Source: Camellia lanceoleosa
Taxonomy: Eukaryota; Streptophyta; Magnoliopsida; Ericales; Theaceae
Reading direction: 5' to 3'
NCBI GenBank assembly: GCA_025200525.1
Contig: JANUSC010000051.1
Location: 806,001 to 870,000 of the forward strand
DNA length: 64,000 nt
The translations under genes were made by a program, and so were the position numbers. Of this stretch, positions 57,341 to 64,000 are shown piece after piece. Positions within the stretch are counted from its first letter, which is position 1, and every line of letters begins with the position of its first letter. The notes beneath the pieces were generated by a model. The model searched no databases and was not told the origin of the DNA. It saw only the letters and a list, made by a program, of their open reading frames with translations.

Positions 57341-58738
57341 TTCTGGGTCGTTACACCATCACTTCCGCAGAGGTATGTTTAACTTTATGGTTTATTTAAG
57401 CGTCACTTTTAACTGCACATTTTCAATAACAGTATATAACAAACTGTATTTCATTTTCAGATCACCTGGTAGCCTTGGGCTCCGTTGCCAGCGACGATTC
57501 GAGACCGATTTGCCGGTGCTGAGGAGACCTTGCGTTTTCGAATTTTGCTAGAGGGCCTGGTCTGTCGGGCTTGGTACCTGGGCGAGCGTTTCCTACGCCA
57601 GACCCTAGGGTTACCAGAGCAGATAGTCCCGGTTCACCCTCTAGAGGATATGAGGGAGACTGAGAGATTTACTGTCGAGCAGATGGCCGAGTACACTATT
57701 GGCTGGGAGGCGATCCGCTTCAGAGGCATCGGCGATTACAGAGAGTACGTGCAGACGTACATCATACGGCCTCTGAGTGGTGGCCGTCAAGCTGAGGGAA
57801 AAAGGCCCGTGGCGCCGGCAGCCAGGGCAGGAGCGGAAGCTGGAGTGGGAGCATCGAGGAGGGCCCGGGTTCGTGGCAGGGGCGGAGCTCAGAGAGGGCG
57901 GGGGGCTGGTTGGCCCGCACTGCCTACGACGATGACATAGAGAGGGCAGGGTGGGGCGACCTACCAGATCCCCTTTGCCTCTCCTCCGGCTGATCACGAG
58001 TTGGTCGGTGTCCCCGACTTGCCTCCGGTATGTATTATTGCATTTCACATCTTGCACTGTCATTTCATTTCATTTCATTTCTTTGATACTCTGCAGAATA
58101 CTGATACACTTAATACTTTTGCAGGCTTCCTCCGAGTACACCCGGCAGTCCTTGGAGCTGAATGCCTCCATGATGAGGATGTTGCAGTGGACTTTCGACC
58201 TTCTGGCCCTCTATAGTATTCTGGTATGTTCTTCAACCACAGTTTCAAACCATACATAAATTGCTTCACATAATCCGATGCACAACACAACACTTGACAC
58301 ACTAATCTCACAGCATTCATACACTGTATTCATACACTGCATTCTGCACTGATAAACTGCTCACGGCATTCGCATACTGTACTCATACATTGCATTCTGC
58401 ACTGATAAACTGCTCACAGCATTCTGATGCATTTTGCTTTTTGTACTTTTCAGCCTCCCTTCCAGATTCCCACTGTAGGAGGTGCTCCAGTTGGACCTTC
58501 CGTTCCTGTTCGAGGGAGAGATGAGGAGGGCAGAGTATTCCCCCGCACCAAGGCGGGGCGCACTCACGTCGGGAGTAGCTCTCGGGCACCGGTTCTGGAT
58601 GATGACGAGGAGTCCGAGGTAGAGGCAGAGGCAGAGTCATCGGAGGAGGAGACCGGAGACGGCTCGGACTCGGGCTCAGATGACAGTGCTGATGATGCTC
58701 CTGGACCTTTGTCCAAGAAGAGGACTAGGACGGACTGA

Positions 58739-58916
58739 TAGCCCCCGAAGCCACTTTGACGTTTGATACAGATTTTTGCTGTTTTTCTTCTTTTCTGCAC
58801 TTTTCCCTTTTGTTAGTAGTTAGGGTACTTTGTACTGCCGCAGGCAGATTTTTGTTTCCAAAACTTATGTACCTGAAAAGATGATGAAATGAAACAAACT
58901 TTTTTTTCTGAAAAAG
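58739..58916 (+). other. PMD 3' untranslated region
   Basis: It follows the TGA at 58736-58738, is T-rich, and contains AAAGATGATGAAATGAAAC near 58876 as a possible polyadenylation context. The boundary with the next element is unclear. Confidence 0.4.
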
Positions 58917-60897
58917 TGTTACATTTGTATATCTTTACATTGCATTGCATCACACCATATTACACCTCAATGTAAATGAAATCGATTTTTTTTCTTAAAA
59001 TTGAACACTCGCACTGTAATAATCAGATAACTAACCAACCAATAGTAAAACAACCCAAGCAACCAACACAACCCTCTCTTCATTTTCTTTTCCAATACAT
59101 GTTTTTAAAGATCCTAAATAAAGTTTCAGATCTGTTATTATCAAGCTCCTATGTTAAAAATACTAAGATTTGAGTATTGTCTACATCTCTCTTGTATTCT
59201 ACCCATTTTGGCACAAAACGATCTTCTTTTGTACAAATCTCTCAACTTTTCAAGGGTACTCTTTCAAACAAATTTTCTGAGTTAAACATGTGATAGTTAG
59301 CATATCTTCTTCACAAAAGAAATGAGACTTTCCCATGGTGGAACCCCCTTTTTATAATTTTTCTTGTTTTGGGCATTCTACCTTAAAACCTGTTTTTGCA
59401 GTCAACTTCCAAAAATTCCAGAACAATGTACAAAAATATTCTGAACCTCTATTTTGTGTCAAAACCTTCCTTAATGAGTTATCTTTCAACTAAAATTGGT
59501 TTCATCGAAAAACATTGAGTGGTTTGCAAGAAAATCAAGTTTTCGTAACAGTCAACAGAACTGGGCAGATTCTGGGCAGATTCTGGACAGCTCTGGACAG
59601 TGCTGGACTATTTTCTAAATAACTTAAAATCGGGAAAAGCAATCCCATTTCCGAAAAATGTTCTAGAAACTAGATCAAATTCTCTACGAACCATAGGAAA
59701 ACCGAGTCCGGTGGATGATCCTAAGTAGTCCTTTCATATTAACCTTCATGTGATGTTAAATATGGAAATTTGTTATGTTGGATGTTTTATGCTCTTGTAT
59801 TCATGAAAATGTTTAATGGCTTATTATCATATCTTGGCATGATGTTGTATGGGTATGTTATGTTATTTATCTTCTTATCTTGAGAAGGCATGCTTATGTG
59901 GATTTTATTTTATTGTTTAGTTGGACTAACCTTGACTTAAAACACTTAATTCAACGGGAAACCTAATTGGGTGGGTATTGGGTTTTCGAACACTTGAGTT
60001 ATGAAAAGATGATAATATGCGATATGTGGTTGTTGGGATGCGTTCCCTATTCGAAGTTAAAATCTTGCGCAAGTGGTTTTCGGGACCCTTGAACGGAGCG
60101 GTTGTATTCGGACCCTAGGTGGTTTGGTGTAAGGAGGGATTCGGGCAAGGCCCTATTTTTACCGTCTCTTTTGAGGCCCTGCGGTTGGCACTACAGGGTA
60201 TATAACCGTTGGTAGGCATCCGAGGTTAGTTCTGCAACAAAGCAGCAAAAGAGGGGGCATACCGAATAATCCGCGTCCGATTCTTGTGGTCGGGAGGACG
60301 GAATCTCTTTGGGGGATTTCTAGTTACTAACATCTGACTCAACTCTTAATGTATTTATTTGTTTATTGGAGTATCATGCTTTACTACTTGGTGCTATAAA
60401 TGTGATTGTGTATTGGACTGGGAAAAGGGGTGGGATGTGTGTGTGTGTTTACTGGGCATTCAAAGCTCACGGCGTATCATGCCAGGTGACGAAGCAGAAC
60501 TCGTAGCGGAAGACGACGAGCCGGAAACCTTTGAAGACTTTTGGCTATCTTAGGAATACTAGAAGTTTCTTTTTGAATATTTTTGTAAGACTCATATGAA
60601 GCTTAAAACTTTCTTTTGGGATGTAATGTAATGGAACAATCTTTTTAATCAAGTATAATTGTGGTTGTTATGTATCTATATCCTATGTATAAACCTTATC
60701 GTTGCTTATGAGACCTTGTGCCAATGCCTTGTAAGATCTGTCAAAAAGGTAGTGCGCTGCCTAAGAAAGCTGGACTTAGAAGGGAGGCTATTTTGACTCC
60801 TCCGGCGATCTGGGATCTTACCTGGTTATTGACCATAGGACTCACTAGTGACTCTCCCTTGACTGCAACCTATAGTGTAGAATCGGGGCGTCACAAA
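58917..60897 (+). mobile_element. Probable 5' LTR of a chromovirus (left boundary uncertain)
   Basis: The right end ATCGGGGCGTCACA at 60897 is a typical chromovirus LTR end, related to GGGGCGTGACA of LTR-C. The proposed start TGTTACATTTG at 58917 is only the best candidate; I found no TGTAACGNCCC-like start, so the LTR may be truncated on the left. Inside are GTCAACAGAACTGGGCAG with GGGCAGATTCTG repeats and a small acidic frame at 60480-60553. No initiator-Met-tRNA primer site (TGGTATCAGAGC) follows at 60898. Confidence 0.5.
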
Positions 60898-62308
60898 TAG
60901 TCTAGTTTTGGAAAATGAAATAGTTTTCGAGAGAATAGTCAACCTCAGTAAAAATTTTCAAAAACTATTTTTGCAAACGATCGATGCTCAACGAGCACGG
61001 AACCTACCCTCGAGATGCGCAACCTCGGATCGGAGGCAATGGAAAATTGCCCTTTGCTTGAAAGGGGCGCAGGGCAACGGAAAGTTGCCCCTAGTTTAAA
61101 CGGCGACTCATGGCAACTCATGGCAACGGAAAGTTGCCCCCTGTTTGGATGATGTCGTAGCATTTTGAAAACCAGTCCTCATCGGTGATAATTGCAAACG
61201 AACTCTCGGACATGGAGAAGACGGAGATGGTCTGGACCAATATATGGACACAGTCACTATGAGAGCATTGGTGGCTGGACTTTAGAATGAAGTTGACTGC
61301 GTGGTTCTGGTTGTCACGACCGAACTGCTGGACTTTAGAAAGGCTTGGAACAAGAGAAGAGGAAGTCAGGCGACTATTGGACCTCAAAGGAACCCGAAGG
61401 GAAGCATGACCTCGAAGCCCTACTCTAGACCACAACCACAACGGCAACGACAGCAACCGCAGCAACAGATTCAGAGAGGAGGCTATCAAAGGCCGGCGGG
61501 ACAAATCCAGTGCTTTCATTGCCAATAGTTAGGGCACAAGAAGAGCGAATGCCCCCAACTCCCTCCATCTGGATACCAAGGAGGAGGTTCCGGAGCAAAT
61601 GCCCAGGCATGAGGTGGGCAGAAGCCTTGGACAAACAAGACAGGACCTACCGGGCAGCAGCACCAAAAGAATGGAGGAACTCATAACGCCAAGGCCAGTG
61701 GCAACCAGAAGGCAACCGGCAGAGTCTTTGCCTTGCAAGAGGAAGAAGCGGACCCGTCTATAATTGAGGGCAATTTAGTACTATACAACTCTTGGGTGCA
61801 TGTTTTATTTGATACCGGTGCATCACATTCTTTTATATCCTCTGCTTGTGCTAAGTCATTAAAACTTGAATGTGAACCTTTAGAAACTGCCTTAAGTGTA
61901 ATGTCACCTATGGGAGGATGCGTTCAGGTAGGATTGATATGTAAAAACTGTAAGATAGGAATGTCGGACCTACGTTTAACTTGCGACCTTCGTGTCATGG
62001 AAATGTCAGACTTCGATATCATCTTAGGTATGGACTGGTTGTCCGCCCACCGAACAGTGATCGACTGTCATCAGAAGAAAGTGGCAGCTCACACGCAAGA
62101 TGGAACACGTTTCCAGTTTAAGGGGGATAGACAAGACCCCATGGCTTCAACAAAACATCGAACGCGGTGGCGCGATCAACTTGCGGGTAGAATAGCAAGT
62201 CTAATTCTAAATGAGGAAGGCCGAGGAAAGATAGAGCTTCCAGCGTGGTGTGCGATTATGCATGTATTTCCTATGGAATTGCCAGATTGCCACCAACCCG
62301 AGAAGTAG
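60898..62308 (+). pseudogene. Chromovirus gag remnant and protease
   Basis: The gag region is mostly deleted or scrambled (60898-61300; note the repeated GGCAACGGAAAGTTGCCCC, 61074-61140). From 61301 one frame runs through a Pro/Gln/Arg-rich tail to a CCHC zinc knuckle CFHCQ-stop-LGHKKSEC, where a TAG (61526-61528) replaces a residue, then a TGA at 61610-61612. It continues to the aspartic protease with DTGASHSFIS (active-site Asp at 61811) and FDIILGMDWLSAH. The frame ends at 62306. In an active element this part makes the capsid and the processing protease. Confidence 0.88.
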
Positions 62309-64000
62309 ACTTTGGCATCGAGCTACAACTGGAACTACCCCGATATCCATGGCTCAGACGCATGGCACCGCAGAATCGAGAGAATTGAAGACACAAATGC
62401 AGAATTGCTCAAGAAAGGATTCGTTAGGCCAAGTACGCCGCCATGGGGAGCACCGTGTTGTTAGCTGTAAAGAAAGATGGGTCGTTGAGACTACGCATCG
62501 ACATCGTCAACTCAATCGAGTCACGATTAAGAACCGATACCCACTCGAGGATTGATGATCTTTTGACCAACTTAGGGCTCAAGGTGCTATTCAAAGATCG
62601 ACCTCGGTCGCTACCATCAACTACGAGTCAAGGAGGAGGATATACCAAAAGCGCCTTCGTACTAGATACGGCCACTATGAGTTTGTAGTAATGCCCTTCG
62701 GACTAACTAATGCACCGGCAGTATTCATGAGTTTGATGAATAAGATCTTTAGACCATACCTTGACCAGTTTGTAGTAGTGTTCATTGATGACATCTTGGT
62801 ATATTCAAGGTCTGAAGAAGAGCATGAGCAACATTTAAGGATTGTCCTCCAAGTTCTTAGGGAAAATCGGTTATATGCCAAGGCAAGTAAATGTGAGTTC
62901 TGGTTGAATGAAGTAAAATTCCTAGGGCACGTGGTATCAGAAAATGGGATTGCGGTGGATCCAACCAAAGTGGAGGCAGTATTAGATTGGAGACAACCAA
63001 AAACCGTGTCAGAAATCCGCAGCTTCTTAGGATTGGCCGGTTATTACCGGAGGTTCATCCAAGATTTCTCCAAACTAGCGAAACCAATGACTCGTCTGAC
63101 GCAAAAGGGAGTAAAGTATGAGTGGGACGAAGCTTGCGAAAAATCCTTCCAGGAGTTGAAGAAGAGGTTAACTAGTGCGCCAATTTTGACCATCCCAGAA
63201 CGAGAAGAGGGGTACACTGTGTATTGCGATGCGTCTAAAGAAGGGTTAGGTTGCGTGCTCATGCAAAATGGAAAAGTAGTTGCATATGGATCCAGGCAAT
63301 TGAAACCTCATGAGCGCAATTACCCCACACACGACTTGGAGTTAGCAGCCGTGGTTTTTGCCCTAAAGCAATGGCGACATTACCTGTACGGGGAACAATT
63401 TGAGATTTTCACAGATCACAAGAGCTTGAAGTATCTATTCACGCAGAAGGACCTTAACTTGAGACAGAGACGATGGATGGAGTACCTTGAGGACTTCCAG
63501 TTCACTCTCTCATATGACCCCGGTAAGGCCAACGTAGTAGCAGATGCTCTAAGTCATAAGAGCGGAGGGATGATGGCTAAGATCTCCGTCAAGGAATGGG
63601 ATATGGTTAAGACACTTGGTGAGTTCAGAATCCAAGTAGAATCTCGAGATACAAAGGCATGTCTTAGTGCGCAGAAGGTGATGCCTAAGTTGATGAATGA
63701 GGTCATGGAGGCCCAGAAGCACGATCAAGAGGTAGCTTACATCAAGGGACGTCTGGAGTCAGGAGAACCCATGTCCGGTTGGGTAAATCACCCCGACGGG
63801 AGTTTAAGATACCAGGGTAGATTGTTTGTACCAAGTGACGAGTTACTTAGAGAAAAGATACTGAAGGAATGTCACCATTCTGCATTTGCGGTACATCCAG
63901 GAGGGACTAAAATGTACCAAGATTTGAAGAGGCAGTATTGGTGGAATGGGATGAAGAAGGAAGTGGCTAAATTTGTAGCAAAATGTCTGACATGCCAACA
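62309..64000 (+). pseudogene. pol: Chromovirus pol: reverse transcriptase, RNase H, start of integrase (runs off window)
   Basis: Between 62309 and 62690 the reverse transcriptase N-terminal part is recognisable but shifts frame several times (KKDGSLRLRID, then NRVTIKNRYPLED in another frame). From 62691 a single frame is open to the window end, over 430 codons. It contains [22 protein letters not shown] (catalytic Asp pair at 62787-62792), [25 protein letters not shown], RNase H with [10 protein letters not shown] and [20 protein letters not shown], and the integrase zinc-binding part [13 protein letters not shown] to KCLTCQ. The motif set is that of plant Ty3/Gypsy chromoviruses. Integrase core, chromodomain and 3' LTR should follow outside the window. 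Confidence 0.92.

Larger units (their letters stand above)
54006..57355 (-). mobile_element. Solo LTR, family C, inserted in PMD exon 3 with CCATC duplication
   Basis: The 3350-bp element reads TGTCACGCCCC to GGGTCGTTACA in plus orientation. On the minus strand that is TGTAACGACCC...GGGGCGTGACA. It is flanked by CCATC at 54001-54005 and 57356-57360. Removing it and one CCATC restores the exon frame (DTI then TSAE). Only non-coding sequence is inside, so it is a solo LTR. Termini and size suggest a chromovirus (Del/Tekay-type) LTR; this is inference. Confidence 0.92.
52124..58738 (+). pseudogene. Six-exon plant mobile domain (PMD) gene, antisense in retrotransposon A2, disrupted
   Basis: The exons are 52124-52351, 52915-53580, 53856-54005 plus 57361-57372, 57461-58027, 58125-58223 and 58454-58738. 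All introns are GT-AG and phase 0, and the model totals about 668 codons. Exon 1 starts MADDIPQGGTPP. Exon 2 holds the PMD core (LAALAERWWDTT, TGDITMTPYDF, MLTGIRIGG, HYDWGGA, LLGGYWRAWE), exon 3 LWVYAYFPRLAL, exon 4 RDRFAGAEETLRF and AWYLGERFLRQ then a Gly/Arg/Ala-rich stretch. Exon 6 ends with a long Glu/Asp/Ser tract and KKRTRTD, a possible nuclear signal. PMD proteins (MAIN family, PP7 long-form-like) act in plant nuclei in silencing and development, and PMDs also occur in transposons (family knowledge). Damage: the LTR-C insertion in exon 3, TAG at 57470 and TAG at 57938. Confidence 0.87.
44072..64000 (-). mobile_element. Family-A LTR retrotransposon copy A2, 3' part, with several nested elements
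   Basis: On the minus strand the order is antisense PMD gene, internal tail, polypurine tract (AAAGAGGGGCAAC, about 49197-49185), then 3' LTR (49184-44072). Its pol side should lie right of 58.7 kb, where a chromovirus is nested, so it leaves the window. The left flank CCCTT (44067-44071) would be its TSD. Nested: LTR-B at 46498-48066, solo LTR-C at 54006-57355, chromovirus from about 58.9 kb. Confidence 0.8.

Noticed and set aside
58075..58800. Minus-strand open frames opposite PMD exons 4-6
   Set aside because: The plus-strand exons explain the openness, with matching splice sites and phases.
60359..60553. Small acidic open frame in the chromovirus LTR
   Set aside because: It is short, lies in LTR sequence, and has no recognised family; kept only as a landmark.
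1..64000. tRNA, rRNA or organelle insertions
   Set aside because: None recognised by eye; a tRNAscan or organelle search was not possible, so absence is not proven.

Overview
The window is transposon-rich nuclear DNA from a flowering plant, probably a eudicot. It has no prokaryotic or organellar signature. It does have GT-AG introns, plant-type LTR retrotransposons (Ty3/Gypsy and Ty1/Copia Sirevirus), an En/Spm (CACTA) transposon, plant mobile domain (PMD) genes and a relic of a plant SNF4/AKIN-beta-gamma gene. I cannot assign a species. Nothing here looks like an intact single-copy host gene, and I saw no tRNA, rRNA or other RNA gene by eye.

Layout. (1) 1-8901 is the 3' half of a large retrotransposon (called A1), plus orientation: an antisense PMD gene (1-2343, minus), a non-coding internal tail, a polypurine tract, and a 5.15-kb 3' LTR (family A, 3749-8901). 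(2) 8902-14933 holds an older family-A LTR tail, the 3' end of a chromovirus-like element, and family-B LTRs in both orientations. (3) 14934-27624 is AT-rich intergenic DNA with a 425-bp tandem repeat, two copies of a MITE-like element, a solo LTR-B with target-site duplication (TSD) GGGGG, a glycine-rich reading frame cut by that solo LTR, and a decayed SNF4 pseudogene (22779-25341). (4) 27625-37254 is a CACTA element with a minus-strand TNP2-type transposase pseudogene, split by a solo LTR-A (30684-34834, TSD CACTC). (5) 37478-44071 is the 3' half of a Sirevirus (minus): 3' LTR, polypurine tract, envelope-like reading frame and pol. (6) From 44072 a second family-A retrotransposon (A2, minus) sits in the Sirevirus pol gene: its 3' LTR (44072-49184, with a nested LTR-B), its internal tail, and a six-exon antisense PMD gene (52124-58738, plus). 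Exon 3 of that gene is split by a 3.35-kb solo LTR (family C, TSD CCATC). (7) From about 58.9 kb to the window end lies a chromovirus-type Gypsy element (plus), with its 3' LTR outside the window.

The central observation is that both family-A elements carry, between the pol side and the 3' LTR and on the opposite strand, the same multi-exon PMD gene with its own promoter. The two copies share exon boundaries, phase-0 introns, a CT-rich leader and TTGAC doublets just upstream of the ATG. A retrotransposon carrying an antisense, intron-containing host-type gene fits what is known of extra antisense frames in the Tat/Ogre part of Ty3/Gypsy. The clade is inferred here, because family-A pol lies outside the window.

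A second cross-cutting signal is promoter architecture. Families B and C, the chromovirus-like elements and the Sirevirus all carry clusters of the palindrome CGCTCGAGCG just upstream of a TATA-like box. Family A uses clusters of TGGCCGGCCA in the same position, both in its LTR and in front of the antisense PMD gene.

Inferred order of events: Sirevirus, then A2 into the Sirevirus, then LTR-B, LTR-C and the chromovirus into A2; separately CACTA, then LTR-A into CACTA. Most coding sequences carry nonsense codons, mainly of the C-to-T/G-to-A type, as expected for heavily methylated repeats.
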